From Arcobacter nitrofigilis DSM 7299 (GTDB taxonomy: Bacteria > Campylobacterota > Campylobacteria > Campylobacterales > Arcobacteraceae): DNA of 64,000 nt. The notes beneath the pieces were generated by a model, which saw nothing but the letters and a program-made list of their open reading frames with translations, was not told where the DNA came from and searched no databases. Shown one piece after another: positions 16,329 to 27,439 of the stretch. Position numbers and translations under genes: made by a program. Positions within the stretch are counted from its first letter, which is position 1. Every line of letters starts with the position of its first letter. The stretch is taken from the NCBI RefSeq assembly GCF_000092245.1, contig NC_014166.1, positions 2,666,001 to 2,730,000 of the forward strand, in the 5' to 3' direction.

Positions 16329-18217
16329 TGCATACAGATCTATTAGTATGGATAATATTAGCTCCACTACTTGGTGCTATATTAAATGGTGGATTCTATT
16401 TTTATAATATAAAGAAAAGAGCCTTACCACAAAGATTATTTTCATTAATAGGAACATTAGCTCCAATTATTGGTTTTATTTTTACTTTAATAATCTTTAT
16501 AGATATGGTTAATACTAACTCTACATATCATCAAACTATCTTTACATGGTTAGAAGTAGATAAATTAACTATTGAAATGAAATTTTTAGGTGATAATCTA
16601 TCAATCTTCATGGCTATGTTCGTAACTTTTGTAGGATCTTTAATTCACATTTATGCTGTTGGTTATATGCACAAAGATGAAGGTTTTGGAAAGTTTTTTG
16701 CTTATTTCAACCTTTTCTTAGCATCAATGTTAATTCTGGTACTTGCTGATAATCCAATTATTTTATTTATTGGATGGGAAGGTGTTGGTGTTTGTTCTTA
16801 CTTATTAATTAAATTTTATTATGGTAACAAAGAGAATGTACTTGCAGCAAACAAAGCATTTATTGTAAATAGAGTTGGAGATTTTGGATTTATTTTAGGT
16901 GTAATTACTCTATTTTTTGCAATAGGACAAGGAAACTTATCTTTTGAATCAATAGAAGCAAACTTAAGTAATGCGTCTCCTAGTTTACTTATTTTATCTG
17001 GTTTCTTACTATTTGTAGGAGCGATGGGTAAATCAGCACAGATTCCATTATATACTTGGCTTCCAGATGCGATGGCAGGACCTACACCGATTTCAGCACT
17101 TATTCACGCAGCAACAATGGTAACAGCTGGGGTTTATATGGTTGCAAGATTTCATTTTCTTTATTCAGGAATTGAAGGTGTTGGTACATTTATTGCTTAT
17201 ATTGGTGCTTTTTCAGCTCTTTTTGCAGCAATTATTGCAACTAAGCAACAAGATATTAAAAAGATACTTGCATATTCAACTATGTCACAACTTGGATATA
17301 TGTTTATAGGTGTTGGTTTAGGTTTTTATTCAACAGGTTTATTTCATGTATTTACACATGCATTTTTTAAAGCAATGTTATTCATGGCAGCAGGTGGTAT
17401 GATTATGGCTCAACACCATGAACAAAACATCTTCAAAATGGCACAACATAGAGTTAGTACTCCAATCGTTGGATTTTGTATGTTAGTTGGTGTTATTGCA
17501 ATTTCAGGTATTCCTCCATTTTCTGGTTTCTTTTCAAAAGATGCAATTTTAGGTGCAGCGTTTCATGAAGGTCAATATGGAATTTGGGCAATTGGAATGT
17601 TTACAGCATTTTTAACAGCATTTTATATGTTTAGATTATATTTTATTCTTTTTGTTGCTCCAAATAAAAATAATACTACTGCATATGTGTACACATCTAA
17701 AACAATAACATTACCATTGTTAGTTTTAGCAGTTGGTGCAATATCTGCTGGTTTCTTAAACTTACCAGAAGTTTTAGGTGGTCATCACATGGTTGACACA
17801 TGGTTAGCACAACTTGATTCAAAAGAGCTACATATGAGTCATAGTACAGAATATATTTTAATGGTAGTATCTGTAGTATTTGCAGTTGCAGGAATATATG
17901 CAGCATATAAAAAATATGCAAACTTTGATATATACAATCCTGAAAGCGAAGAAGGACTTGTTGCTAATAAATTCTATGTTGATGAGATATATAATGCAGT
18001 ATTTGTTCAAAGTGCAAAAAAATTATCAACTTTTATTGATAAAGTTGTAGATGAAAAAATCATTGATAGCTTCATCATGGGAAGTTGTAACCAGTTTATC
18101 AACCTTGGTAAAGTAGTTGGAAGACTTCAAAATGCAAATGTAAGATTTTATGGATTATTCATGCTTGTTGGTATGAGTGCAATCTTCATTTATTTATTTA
18201 TTTCGTTAGGATTGTAG
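16328..18217 (+). CDS. nuoL: NADH-quinone oxidoreductase subunit L
   Basis: NuoL is the distal antiporter-like proton-pumping subunit. It has the family signatures FIGWEGVGVCSYLLI (with the key Glu), the lysine-bearing FVGAMGKSAQIPLYTWLPDAM and ALIHAATMVTAGVYM. At 629 aa it includes the C-terminal lateral helix and last transmembrane segment, so it is full length. It is co-transcribed with nuoK, which it overlaps by one base, and nuoM, one base downstream. Confidence 0.97.
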   Translation: MHTDLLVWIILAPLLGAILNGGFYFYNIKKRALPQRLFSLIGTLAPIIGFIFTLIIFIDMVNTNSTYHQTIFTWLEVDKLTIEMKFLGDNLSIFMAMFVTFVGSLIHIYAVGYMHKDEGFGKFFAYFNLFLASMLILVLADNPIILFIGWEGVGVCSYLLIKFYYGNKENVLAANKAFIVNRVGDFGFILGVITLFFAIGQGNLSFESIEANLSNASPSLLILSGFLLFVGAMGKSAQIPLYTWLPDAMAGPTPISALIHAATMVTAGVYMVARFHFLYSGIEGVGTFIAYIGAFSALFAAIIATKQQDIKKILAYSTMSQLGYMFIGVGLGFYSTGLFHVFTHAFFKAMLFMAAGGMIMAQHHEQNIFKMAQHRVSTPIVGFCMLVGVIAISGIPPFSGFFSKDAILGAAFHEGQYGIWAIGMFTAFLTAFYMFRLYFILFVAPNKNNTTAYVYTSKTITLPLLVLAVGAISAGFLNLPEVLGGHHMVDTWLAQLDSKELHMSHSTEYILMVVSVVFAVAGIYAAYKKYANFDIYNPESEEGLVANKFYVDEIYNAVFVQSAKKLSTFIDKVVDEKIIDSFIMGSCNQFINLGKVVGRLQNANVRFYGLFMLVGMSAIFIYLFISLGL

Positions 18218-18218
18218 T

Positions 18219-19700
18219 ATGAGTGCAGAAAGTTTATCATTTATTATATTTTTACCAGCAATTGTTGCCTTTGGTCTGATGATTACAACAGCAAATGTTG
18301 AAGCAGTTAGAAATATAGCATTTTTAACTACTACTGTTATTTTAGCATTAGTATTAAAAATCTATATCAACTTTGACCCAAATGCAGGAATGCAATTTGT
18401 TACAAATGCACCTTGGATTCAAACTTACGGTATAAACTATTATATTGGAGTTGACGGTTTTTCTTTAACAATTTTAATGCTTATTGCTATTTTAATTCCT
18501 ACCTCGTATTTATTATTATGGGAAGGTAGAACAAAAGGTTATTGGATCAATATGTTACTTGTACAAACAGGTGTTACAGGTGCATTATTATCTTTAGATG
18601 TTATTTTATTCTACTTCTTTTGGGAAGTTATGTTATTACCAGTATTCTTAATGATTGGTATTGATGGTTTTGGGGATAAAGTATTTACAACTATTAAAGT
18701 TACTATTTACACAATGGCTGGTTCATTGTTGATGTTTATTGGTATTATTTACCTTGGTGTTACATTTTATAATGAATTTGGTTTTTGGTCTTTCCAATAC
18801 AATGACTTTACAAAAATCACAACATTATCTTACCATGAACAAGTATACTTATTTTTAACATTTGTTATTGCCTTTGGGATTAAAATTCCAATTTTTCCAT
18901 TACATACTTGGATAATGGATACATATAAAAATGCTCCTACTGGTGCAGTTTTCTTATTATCTTCTATCATGGCAAAACTTGGAGTTTATGCAATCGTTAG
19001 ATTTATGATTCCAATATTTCCAGAAATTTACATTGAATACTCTACTTGGTTTGTATTTATTGGATTATTTGGTTTAGTTTATTTTGGAATTGCAGCATTA
19101 ATGCAAAATGACATTAAAAGAATGTTTGCATATTCATCAGCATCTCACTTAAGTTTTATAGCTGCTGGTATATTTTCTTTAAATGCTTATGGTATTAATG
19201 GAGCACTATACTTAATTATCGCCCATGCAATTGCAACAGGTGCATTATTTTTACTTGTTGGTGTTTTACATGATGAGTCAAAATTCAAAACAATTAGTGA
19301 CTTAGGTGGAATTGCGAAAGTTGCTCCTATATTTACTTTTATTTTTGCCATCATGTTATTTGCAAATATTGGATTACCAGGAACAAATGGATTTGTTTCA
19401 GAATTATTAATTATTTTTGGAATCTATGAATTCAATCATACATTAGGTTATATCTCAGCTCTTACAGTTATTATTGGTGCTTCATATATGTTATGGATGT
19501 TCCAAAGAGCTATTTTACAAGATAGAGTTGGAGAGCCAAGAAAAATGAGAGACCTTAAAATTAAAGAGATTATTGGTTTAGCACCATGGATAATCTTAGT
19601 TTTTCTAATGGGTGTTTACCCAGAACCATTCATTGATAAGTTTGAGCCAACCGTAACTCACTTTTTAAATGACATATTAAAAATTGGAGTGATGAGATAA
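18219..19700 (+). CDS. nuoM: NADH-quinone oxidoreductase subunit M
   Basis: NuoM is an antiporter-like proton-pumping subunit with about 14 helices. The conserved Glu lies in [15 protein letters not shown]. The lysine helix [20 protein letters not shown] and the segment [19 protein letters not shown] are present. The 493-aa length is normal. It abuts nuoL and overlaps nuoN by one base. Confidence 0.97.
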   Translation: MSAESLSFIIFLPAIVAFGLMITTANVEAVRNIAFLTTTVILALVLKIYINFDPNAGMQFVTNAPWIQTYGINYYIGVDGFSLTILMLIAILIPTSYLLLWEGRTKGYWINMLLVQTGVTGALLSLDVILFYFFWEVMLLPVFLMIGIDGFGDKVFTTIKVTIYTMAGSLLMFIGIIYLGVTFYNEFGFWSFQYNDFTKITTLSYHEQVYLFLTFVIAFGIKIPIFPLHTWIMDTYKNAPTGAVFLLSSIMAKLGVYAIVRFMIPIFPEIYIEYSTWFVFIGLFGLVYFGIAALMQNDIKRMFAYSSASHLSFIAAGIFSLNAYGINGALYLIIAHAIATGALFLLVGVLHDESKFKTISDLGGIAKVAPIFTFIFAIMLFANIGLPGTNGFVSELLIIFGIYEFNHTLGYISALTVIIGASYMLWMFQRAILQDRVGEPRKMRDLKIKEIIGLAPWIILVFLMGVYPEPFIDKFEPTVTHFLNDILKIGVMR

Positions 19701-21202
19701 TGACTGAATTCTTATATCTAGTACCCCTTATAACTGTACTTGTAGGTGCTCTTGTATTGATGTTTATGAGTATGTATGACAAGTTTACACTTAAACATTT
19801 TATTACGACTACATCAATATTTTTGATAATTGCCTTAGGTTTTTCTGTTGCAGAATTTGGTGATCTTTTTTCTGCTAAACCATATAATGAGCTATTTAAT
19901 AATGCTTTAGTTTTCGATACATATGCGAACTTTTTTGGCGTATTGTTGATTTTTGGTACATTGTTAATTGTATTAATTGGTGAACACTACTTTTATGACC
20001 ACTCATACTTTAAAGGTGAATTCTTTTCAGTATTAATGTTTGCTCTATTTGGAATGATGTTAATTGCTAATTCAAATGAACTAATCACTGCATATATTTC
20101 ACTTGAAATTGCATCATTTGCCATATACATATTAGTTGGTTTCCAAAGTGAAGATGCAAAAAGAGTTGAGGCTATGTTTAAATACTTAGTTTTAGGTTCA
20201 TTTATTGGGTCATTTTTCCTATTAGGAACAGTATTAATTTATGGGGTAAGTGGAAGTACAAACTTAAATGATATTTCAACTTATATTACAACACATAGCG
20301 GAAGTGATTTAAATCTTATTTATATTGGTATAACACTATTATTATTTACTTTCCTTTTCAAAATTGCAGCTTTCCCATTCCAATCTTGGGTTTTAGATGT
20401 GTACAGAGGTGCTCCAATGCTTGTTACTGCATATATGGCATCTACATTTAAAGTAGCTATATTTTCATTATTTTTAAGAGCATATTTGCAAACATTCTCA
20501 ACTATTCAGAATTTTTGGGATCCTATTTTATATGTACTTATTATCTTTACATTGGCATATGGTACATGGATTGCAATTACGCAAAAAATTATTAAAAGAA
20601 TGCTTGCTGCATCTTCAATAGTTCATACAGGATATATCTTATTGGGATTTATATCTTTAGGACAAAATATTGATAATGCTTATGCAATTATGTTTTATTT
20701 AATATCTTATTTATTAACTGCAATTGGTGCATTTGGACTTATTTCTCATATTATTTCTGAAACAAAAGTTAGAGTAACATACGAAGATTTCAAAGGTTTA
20801 GCTCATGAAAGACCTTTCTTAGCAGCTGCTATGACTATATTTTTATTTTCATTGGCTGGAATTCCTTCTACTATTGGATTTATTGGGAAATTTTATATCT
20901 TTACAGAAGCTATTAATTCAGGATATGCAAGTTTAACGATAGTTGCAATTATTGCAACTATCATTTCAGTATATTACTACTTTAGACTAATTGCTATGAT
21001 GTACTTCTATCCAGCAAGTGATGCTTGTACAAGTGAAGGCTTTGATGACAAAAGAATATCTACATACATTGTGGCATTTTTAGCTGCTTTAGTTGTATGG
21101 GGTGGTATAGGTTCTGCTATAGTATTTTTCATTCCTGCACCAAATATTGATGCGATAATTGAAGTTTCAAAATTAGCAATTGAATCTTTGTTTCTAAAGT
21201 AA
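19700..21202 (+). CDS. nuoN: NADH-quinone oxidoreductase subunit N
   Basis: NuoN is the third antiporter-like subunit and the last gene of the operon. It has the conserved acidic helix [20 protein letters not shown], the lysine-bearing [20 protein letters not shown] and the later segment [15 protein letters not shown]. Length is 500 aa. A hairpin terminator follows about 60 bp downstream. Confidence 0.96.
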   Translation: MTEFLYLVPLITVLVGALVLMFMSMYDKFTLKHFITTTSIFLIIALGFSVAEFGDLFSAKPYNELFNNALVFDTYANFFGVLLIFGTLLIVLIGEHYFYDHSYFKGEFFSVLMFALFGMMLIANSNELITAYISLEIASFAIYILVGFQSEDAKRVEAMFKYLVLGSFIGSFFLLGTVLIYGVSGSTNLNDISTYITTHSGSDLNLIYIGITLLLFTFLFKIAAFPFQSWVLDVYRGAPMLVTAYMASTFKVAIFSLFLRAYLQTFSTIQNFWDPILYVLIIFTLAYGTWIAITQKIIKRMLAASSIVHTGYILLGFISLGQNIDNAYAIMFYLISYLLTAIGAFGLISHIISETKVRVTYEDFKGLAHERPFLAAAMTIFLFSLAGIPSTIGFIGKFYIFTEAINSGYASLTIVAIIATIISVYYYFRLIAMMYFYPASDACTSEGFDDKRISTYIVAFLAALVVWGGIGSAIVFFIPAPNIDAIIEVSKLAIESLFLK

Positions 21203-21261
21203 ACACTCTCAATAAATTACTATATTAGTGCTAAAAGTTATTTTTTTAGTACTAATTGTTT

Positions 21262-21290
21262 AAAGGTCGATTTAATCGACCTTTTTTTTA
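21262..21290 (+). terminator. Rho-independent terminator of the nuo operon
   Basis: Stem AAAGGTCGA/TCGACCTTT (21262-21270, 21276-21284) with a 5-nt loop runs directly into a run of eight T. It closes the complex I operon. Confidence 0.9.
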
Positions 21291-21364
21291 TAGCAAAAAT
21301 TATTAAAGATTATTATTGAAAGAATTAATTGGATTTTTAAAATTCATTTCAAGATTATCTTCGC

Positions 21365-21370
21365 TATAAT
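21365..21370 (+). promoter_or_regulatory. Likely -10 box of the frdCAB operon
   Basis: TATAAT lies about 70 bases upstream of the frdC ATG, within the gap that follows the nuo terminator. No clear -35 box is seen. Confidence 0.5.
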
Positions 21371-21439
21371 AATGCTATGTTTTAAAAGGAATATTCTAAT
21401 ATATATATTCCATCATAAATTAAACACAAAGGATTGATA

Positions 21440-22231
21440 ATGAGTGACCTAATAGAAGGTTATTTAGGCAAAACAGTTGAGGGGAAGAAAAGTAGAACTC
21501 CTGCAAAATTGGATTATCTACAAAGTGCGACAGGATTATTCCTTGGTCTTTTTATGTGGGGACACATGCTTTTTGTCTCAACAATTTTAATCAGCAAAGA
21601 TTTTATGTATTCAGTTACAAAATTCTTTGAAGGTAGTTTTATTTTCAATGAAGGACAACCAATAATTGTGTCAGGAATTGCGCTTGTTGTATTTATTATA
21701 TTTATTGCACATGCGGCAATGGGGATGAGAAAATTACCAGCTAACTTCAAACAGTACCAAGTTATGAAAGCACATGCAAATAACATGGGTCATGAAGATA
21801 CAAAATTATGGTTTATTCAAGCATTTACAGGTTTTGCTATGTTCTTCTTAGGGTCAGTTCACTTATACATTATTATGACTCAAGCAGATGCAATCGGACC
21901 ATATGCAAGTGCAGATAGAGTTTGGTCTAATTGGATGTGGCCTTTATATATTCTTTTATTATTAGCAGTTGAATTTCATGGAACAATTGGATTATATAGA
22001 CTTGCTGTTAAATGGGGATGGTTTGACGGTAAAGATCCAAAAGCTTCAAGAAAAAAATTAAAAGCTTATAAAAAAATCCTTACAGTATTCTTTTTAGTTT
22101 TAGGGTTCGCTACATTAGCAGCTTATATGAAAATTGGTATGGATCACGCAGCTGCTGGAAAAGTTGGGGAAAGATATACTCCAACAGCACAAATAATGGA
22201 ATATAAAATAAACAATGGGAGAGTGGCATAA
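21440..22231 (+). CDS. frdC: Quinol:fumarate reductase dihaem cytochrome b subunit
   Basis: FrdC anchors the fumarate reductase in the membrane and carries two haems b that link menaquinone to FrdB. The 263-aa protein closely matches the Wolinella succinogenes type, with five helices. Candidate haem ligands are H42 (LFMWGHMLF), H91 (FIAHAAMGM), H141 (GSVHLYIIM) and H180, with the E-pathway glutamate at E178 ([13 protein letters not shown]). The frame is open from a TTG at 21434, but ATG at 21440 follows AAAGGA and gives the family N-terminus. First gene of frdCAB. The complex may also work as the cell's succinate dehydrogenase, as known for Campylobacter. Confidence 0.95.
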   Translation: MSDLIEGYLGKTVEGKKSRTPAKLDYLQSATGLFLGLFMWGHMLFVSTILISKDFMYSVTKFFEGSFIFNEGQPIIVSGIALVVFIIFIAHAAMGMRKLPANFKQYQVMKAHANNMGHEDTKLWFIQAFTGFAMFFLGSVHLYIIMTQADAIGPYASADRVWSNWMWPLYILLLLAVEFHGTIGLYRLAVKWGWFDGKDPKASRKKLKAYKKILTVFFLVLGFATLAAYMKIGMDHAAAGKVGERYTPTAQIMEYKINNGRVA

Positions 22232-24216
22232 TGAAAATTAATTATTGTGATGCATTAGTTATTGGTGGTGGTTTAGCAGGTCTAAGAGCTGCAGTTGCTG
22301 CACAAAAAAAAGGCTTAAATACAGTAGTTTTATCACTTGTTCCAGTTAAAAGATCTCATAGTGCTGCTGCACAAGGTGGTATGCAAGCATCTTTAGGTAA
22401 CTCTAAAATGTCAGATGGGGATAATGAAGATTTACACTTTGCAGATACAGTAAAAGGTTCGGATTGGGGATGCGACCAAGAAGTTGCAAGAATGTTCGTA
22501 AATACTGCACCAAAAGCTATTAGAGAATTAGCTGGTTGGGGTGTGCCTTGGACAAGAGTTAGAGAAGGTGCAAGAGAAGCAGTTATCAATGCTAAAAAAA
22601 CAACAATTACTGAAGATGCTGATAGACATGGATTAATTACATCAAGAGACTTTGGTGGTACTAAAAAATGGAGAACATGTTATACAGCTGATGCAACAGG
22701 TCATACAATGTTATTTGGTGTTGCAAATGAAGCATTAAAACATGAAGTTGACATTAGAGATAGAAAAGAAGCTGTATCAATTATCCATGAAGATGGAAGA
22801 TGTTATGGAGCTATTGTAAGAGATTTAATTTCTGGTGAATTAGAAGCTTATGTTGCTAAGGGAACATGTATAGCAACTGGTGGATATGGAAGAGTATTTA
22901 AACAAACAACTAATGCTGTTATTTGTGAAGGAATTGGTGCAGCTATTGCACTTGAAACAGGAATTGCAACTTTAGGAAATATGGAAGCTGTTCAATTTCA
23001 CCCAACTCCAATCGTACCATCAGGTATTTTATTAACTGAAGGGTGTAGAGGTGATGGTGGAATTCTAAGAGATGTAGATGGACATAGATTTATGCCAGAT
23101 TACGAACCTGAGAAAAAAGAACTTGCTTCAAGAGACGTTGTTTCAAGAAGAATGATTGAACATATCAGAAATGGTAAAGGTGTTCCTTCTCCATATGGTG
23201 ATCATATTTGGTTGGATATCTCTATTTTAGGTAGAGAACATATTGAGAAAAACTTAAGAGATGTACAAGAAATTTGTCAAATATTTAATGGTATTGATCC
23301 AGCTGATGAAGGTCCAAAAGGTTGGGCTCCAGTTTTACCTATGCAACATTATTCTATGGGTGGAATTAGAACAAAACCAACAGGAGAATCACAAACATTA
23401 AAAGGATTATTTGCTTGTGGAGAAGCTTCTTGTTGGGATATGCATGGATTTAATAGACTTGGAGGAAACTCTGTTTCTGAAACAGTTGTTGCTGGTATGA
23501 TTATTGGTAATTATTTTGCTGATTTTTGTTTAGAAAATGATGTAACAATTGGTACTAAAACAGTTCAAAAATTCCTTGATGAAGAAGATGCATATTTAGA
23601 TGAAATTTTATCTTACAATGGAACTGAAGACATCTTTAGAATCAAAAATAGAATGCAAAATCTAATGGATCAAAAAGTAGGTATCTTTAGAGATGGTCCT
23701 CACTTAAGTGAAGCAGTTGAAGAGTTAAAAGAATTATTAGTTAAAACTAAACAAATCACTGTAAAATCAAAAGAAAGAGTTGGAAATCCAGAACTTGAAG
23801 AAGCTTATAGAGTTCCAAAAATGTTAAAAATCGCATTATGTGTTGCTAAAGGTGCTAGAGATAGAACTGAATCTAGAGGTGCACACTATAGAGAAGATTA
23901 TTTAAAAAGAGACGATGCAAACTGGTTAAACAGAACATTAACTTCTTGGCCTTCTAAAGATGCTTTAGAACCAGAAATTACATATGAGCCATTAGATATA
24001 ATGAAAATGGAAATGCCTCCTGCATTTAGAGGTTATGGTGCTAAGGGTATGATTATTGAGCATGAATTATCTGCAAAAAGACAAGCTGAAGTTGACGAAA
24101 TAACTGAAAGAATGCAAGCAGAAGGTAAAGATAGACATGAACTACAACATGCGCTTATGCCATTTGAATTACCAATGAATTATAAAGAAAAAAATGAAAG
24201 AGTAGGAGATAAATAA
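22231..24216 (+). CDS. frdA: Fumarate reductase flavoprotein subunit
   Basis: FrdA is the catalytic subunit with covalent FAD, interconverting fumarate and succinate. It has the FAD-binding loop [16 protein letters not shown] at residue 9, the FAD-linking histidine in [14 protein letters not shown], the active-site region [13 protein letters not shown] and the C-terminal FAD motif [15 protein letters not shown]. The 661-aa length matches the epsilonproteobacterial enzyme. It overlaps frdC and frdB by one base each. No export signal is seen, so the active site is expected to face the cytoplasm, unlike the periplasmic Mfr enzymes. Confidence 0.96.
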   Translation: MKINYCDALVIGGGLAGLRAAVAAQKKGLNTVVLSLVPVKRSHSAAAQGGMQASLGNSKMSDGDNEDLHFADTVKGSDWGCDQEVARMFVNTAPKAIRELAGWGVPWTRVREGAREAVINAKKTTITEDADRHGLITSRDFGGTKKWRTCYTADATGHTMLFGVANEALKHEVDIRDRKEAVSIIHEDGRCYGAIVRDLISGELEAYVAKGTCIATGGYGRVFKQTTNAVICEGIGAAIALETGIATLGNMEAVQFHPTPIVPSGILLTEGCRGDGGILRDVDGHRFMPDYEPEKKELASRDVVSRRMIEHIRNGKGVPSPYGDHIWLDISILGREHIEKNLRDVQEICQIFNGIDPADEGPKGWAPVLPMQHYSMGGIRTKPTGESQTLKGLFACGEASCWDMHGFNRLGGNSVSETVVAGMIIGNYFADFCLENDVTIGTKTVQKFLDEEDAYLDEILSYNGTEDIFRIKNRMQNLMDQKVGIFRDGPHLSEAVEELKELLVKTKQITVKSKERVGNPELEEAYRVPKMLKIALCVAKGARDRTESRGAHYREDYLKRDDANWLNRTLTSWPSKDALEPEITYEPLDIMKMEMPPAFRGYGAKGMIIEHELSAKRQAEVDEITERMQAEGKDRHELQHALMPFELPMNYKEKNERVGDK

Positions 24217-24947
24217 TGAGTGACCACAAAGGTAGAGAAGTTACTATAAAAGTACTTAAATTTAATCCAAGAAGTAAAATTTCTAAACCTCATTATGTAG
24301 AGTATAAATTAGAAGAGACACCAGGTATGACTCTTTTTATTGCACTAATGAAAATTAGAGAAGAACATGATGCAGATTTATCTTTTGACTTCGTTTGTAG
24401 AGCTGGGATTTGTGGATCTTGTGGAATGGTAGTTAATGGAAAACCTGCCCTTGCTTGTAGAACACTAATTGCCAATTATCCAGACGGAGTTATAACTTTA
24501 CTTCCAATGCCTGCATTCGAACTAATCAAAGATTTATCAGTAAATACTGGTAAATGGATGGATGCAATGTCTAATAGAGTTGAATCATGGATTCATACAA
24601 ATCATAAACCAGACATCACAAAAATCGAAGAAAAAATTGATCCAGATATTGCAGATCAAACATTTGAATTAGATAGATGTATTGAGTGTGGAATTTGTGT
24701 TGCTTCTTGTGGAACAATGCTTATGAGACCTGATTTCGTAGGACCTGTTGGATTAAACAGAATTGCAAGATTTGAAGTTGACCCACATGATAATAGAACT
24801 GCTGAGGATTTTTATGAATTAGTTGGTGATGATAATGGTATCTTTGGTTGTATGTCATTAATGGCATGTGAAGACCATTGTCCAAAACATTTACCATTAC
24901 AAAATAAAATTGCTTACTTAAGAAGAAGATTAGTAGCATTAAGATAA
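24216..24947 (+). CDS. frdB: Fumarate reductase iron-sulfur subunit
   Basis: FrdB passes electrons between FrdC and FrdA through three clusters. The [2Fe-2S] ligands are C61, C66, C69 and C81 in [10 protein letters not shown] and the following ALAC. The [4Fe-4S] motif is [11 protein letters not shown] (C155, C158, C161, C165). The [3Fe-4S] region is [13 protein letters not shown]. Length (243 aa) is normal. Last gene of frdCAB; two strong hairpins follow. Confidence 0.96.
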   Translation: MSDHKGREVTIKVLKFNPRSKISKPHYVEYKLEETPGMTLFIALMKIREEHDADLSFDFVCRAGICGSCGMVVNGKPALACRTLIANYPDGVITLLPMPAFELIKDLSVNTGKWMDAMSNRVESWIHTNHKPDITKIEEKIDPDIADQTFELDRCIECGICVASCGTMLMRPDFVGPVGLNRIARFEVDPHDNRTAEDFYELVGDDNGIFGCMSLMACEDHCPKHLPLQNKIAYLRRRLVALR

Positions 24948-24975
24948 TTATACAAGAGAGTTTTCTCTTGTATAA
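24948..24975. terminator. Hairpin directly after frdB
   Basis: An 11-bp perfect stem (TTATACAAGAG with its complement) begins at the base after the frdB stop. It lacks a long T tract, so it may stabilise the 3' end or terminate weakly. Confidence 0.55.
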
Positions 24976-24986
24976 ATAAAAAGTAT

Positions 24987-25023
24987 AAAAAGTTAATTAC
25001 CCAAAAGGGTAATTAACTTTTTG
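24987..25023. terminator. Rho-independent terminator after frdCAB
   Basis: A 16-bp perfect stem (AAAAAGTTAATTACCC and its complement) around an AAAA loop, with T runs on both strands. It can act in both directions and separates frdCAB from the GTPase genes. Confidence 0.85.
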
Positions 25024-25102
25024 TATTTTAGGGATATCAAAACTAATTTTATTTTTTAAATTATTCTTTATATGTACAGAAAAAGCCTTTAATGGAGATT
25101 GA

Positions 25103-27439
25103 ATGTCATTAGTTAACGATTATTTTTTGCTTTATCATGGTAAAAACTGTGAGCAAAAAATTACATATGGAACAGACCACTATAAAAATAGAGATGAATT
25201 TTTTGAAGTAGCAGCATTAGTATTAGCCCCTACAAGAAAAGATTATGAAAAGTATATAACATTAGATAGTTTTAAAAAATTAATTACTCATGTTACAAAT
25301 AAAAAAGTAAAAAGTTTAGATGATTTAAATCAACTACAATATTGCATAATAGATTCAATTGAAAATGATACCCAAAACTGTCAAATAGAAAAACTTCATG
25401 AAAGTTTAGAATATCTTAAAAAAGAACGTATTTTAGACTCATCAAATTTTAATAAACTTATATCTCTTTTTGATCCAAATGAATTAGGACTTTGTGATGA
25501 AGATTCAAAAGATGAACATATTCAAATTGATGAATCAAAATCATTCAAAGAAATAAAAATTGACTTTGAAAACCTAATAATAGAACTAGAAGAAATTTTT
25601 CAATCTCAAGAATACAAAGAAGAATTAAAAAGTACAAAAGAGTATTTAGAAAACCAAAAATTCTCAATAGGGATTACAGGTGTTATGAATGCTGGTAAAT
25701 CTACAATGTTAAATGCTCTAATGGGAAAAGAGATTCTAGGTAGTGCAGTTGTTCCAGAAACAGCAAATTTAACTATTGTAAAGCATGGTATTCCTGAAGC
25801 AAACGTTTTTTATTGGAATAAAGAAGAGTGGAATAGAATTGAACAATCAGGAAAACAATTAGAATCAATCAAAGAGTTTGTAAATGAAACAAAAAAAATA
25901 TTTGGTGAAGAGATAAATAATTATATTCATGATGATTCTTATAGTGAAAAAGTTGATATAAATAATCTTGCAGCATATACATCAGCAGAAGCTAGTGGTA
26001 AAAAATGTAACTTAGTAAAATATGTTGAGCTTAAATCCGATTTAAGATTTTTAGAAAATGGAATAGAAATTGTTGATACTCCAGGACTAGATGACCCCGT
26101 AATTCAAAGGGAAGAGATAACAAAAGAGTACTTAAATCAGTGTGATTTAATGATTCACTTAATGAATGTATCTCAAAGTGCAACACTAAAAGATGTAGAG
26201 TTTATAATAGATGCCCTACTTTATCAAAATATAACAAAACTTTTAATCGTAATAACAAGAGCAGATACTGTTGAGAAAGCACAATTACAAGAGGTAATAG
26301 ACTATACAAAAACTTCTATTGAGGCTCAATTAAAAGCTCAGAATAAAGATAGCCAACTAGATTATATACTTAGAAATATAAAATTTATACCAATCTCTGG
26401 AAAAATGGCATTATATCATAGAACAGGGAGAGAAAAAGAGGCACTAGAAGCTGGATTTAAAGAAGAAGATACAGGTATTTTAGAAATTGAAAACTACCTT
26501 GAAGAGACACTATTTGGTAAAAGTTCATCAAAAACTGATTTAATAATAAAAGGTATTAAAACTCAACTTAGAAAAACTATAGAAAAAGAGATAAAATCTT
26601 TTAATTATGAGTTGATTTTATTGGGTAAAACTAAAGAAGAATTAGAAGAAGATTTAAAAGATTTTGCCAAAAGAAAATCTACAAATGAATCAATATTTGA
26701 AGCAATGAATGAAGATATCGCTGTATATAAAAATGATGCCAAAAGTTATATTCTTACTTTAAAAACATTTTTAGAAAATGAACTTCTAGATTTACAAGAA
26801 ATTATTAGAAAAAGAGTCTTTTCAGATGTAAAATACTCTTTTGAAAAAACCAAAAAAAGACCAGAATCAAAAAGAATCAAAACAATAGTTGAAACAGCTA
26901 TAAAAGATGGAATTGTAGATGTAATTAGAGATTATAGATATAAGTTTATCAAAAAATCTCAAAATATAGGTGAAGTATTTGAACAAAAATATCAAGAAAT
27001 GGGATTTACTATTGGACACAAAAATGAAAATTTTGATGCTAGAGGATTTTTTGAAAATGACTTTAAATCAGGATTTTTAACATCATCAAATGAAGTACTA
27101 ATAAATAAAATAACAAATGAAGTTTCAAAAAGTAAAGACTCAAAACTAGGTGAATTGGATAGAAGTTTACAAGAATTTATAAAAGATGAGTTTGAACCAA
27201 TAGAAAAAAACATAAAAGAAAAAGCTCAAAATGTTTCAAAAGTATTAATTGATAACTTCTTTGCACAAATTTCTGAACCACTTAAAGTCTTTGAGAAAAA
27301 GCTGTTAAAAGATGAGAAAGCTTTAGAAGATAGAATCTCTTCTTTTGAAGAAAATGATTCACAAAAAGATGAATTAACAATAGAGATTCATAAAAAAGTC
27401 AAAAAACTTGAAACATTTAGTAAGGAGCTTAAAGCATGA
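25103..27439 (+). CDS. Dynamin-like GTPase, larger partner of a tandem pair
   Basis: This large GTPase has a 190-residue N-terminal region, then a dynamin-type G domain: P-loop GVMNAGKST with K199, a switch-I threonine in VPETANLTIVKH, DTPGLDDP near residue 325, and TRAD near 392 as the G4 motif. Long charged helices fill the remainder, with predicted coiled coil up to the C-terminus. The next gene, overlapping by 4 bp, encodes a second dynamin-like protein. Campylobacter jejuni has such a pair (Cj0411/Cj0412, DLP1/DLP2), which forms a mixed membrane-bridging complex. A role in membrane remodelling or repair is inferred from that resemblance. Confidence 0.88.
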   Translation: MSLVNDYFLLYHGKNCEQKITYGTDHYKNRDEFFEVAALVLAPTRKDYEKYITLDSFKKLITHVTNKKVKSLDDLNQLQYCIIDSIENDTQNCQIEKLHESLEYLKKERILDSSNFNKLISLFDPNELGLCDEDSKDEHIQIDESKSFKEIKIDFENLIIELEEIFQSQEYKEELKSTKEYLENQKFSIGITGVMNAGKSTMLNALMGKEILGSAVVPETANLTIVKHGIPEANVFYWNKEEWNRIEQSGKQLESIKEFVNETKKIFGEEINNYIHDDSYSEKVDINNLAAYTSAEASGKKCNLVKYVELKSDLRFLENGIEIVDTPGLDDPVIQREEITKEYLNQCDLMIHLMNVSQSATLKDVEFIIDALLYQNITKLLIVITRADTVEKAQLQEVIDYTKTSIEAQLKAQNKDSQLDYILRNIKFIPISGKMALYHRTGREKEALEAGFKEEDTGILEIENYLEETLFGKSSSKTDLIIKGIKTQLRKTIEKEIKSFNYELILLGKTKEELEEDLKDFAKRKSTNESIFEAMNEDIAVYKNDAKSYILTLKTFLENELLDLQEIIRKRVFSDVKYSFEKTKKRPESKRIKTIVETAIKDGIVDVIRDYRYKFIKKSQNIGEVFEQKYQEMGFTIGHKNENFDARGFFENDFKSGFLTSSNEVLINKITNEVSKSKDSKLGELDRSLQEFIKDEFEPIEKNIKEKAQNVSKVLIDNFFAQISEPLKVFEKKLLKDEKALEDRISSFEENDSQKDELTIEIHKKVKKLETFSKELKA

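Noticed and set aside
21434-21439. TTG start for frdC
   Set aside because: The ATG at 21440 has AAAGGA at a good distance and gives the family N-terminus.
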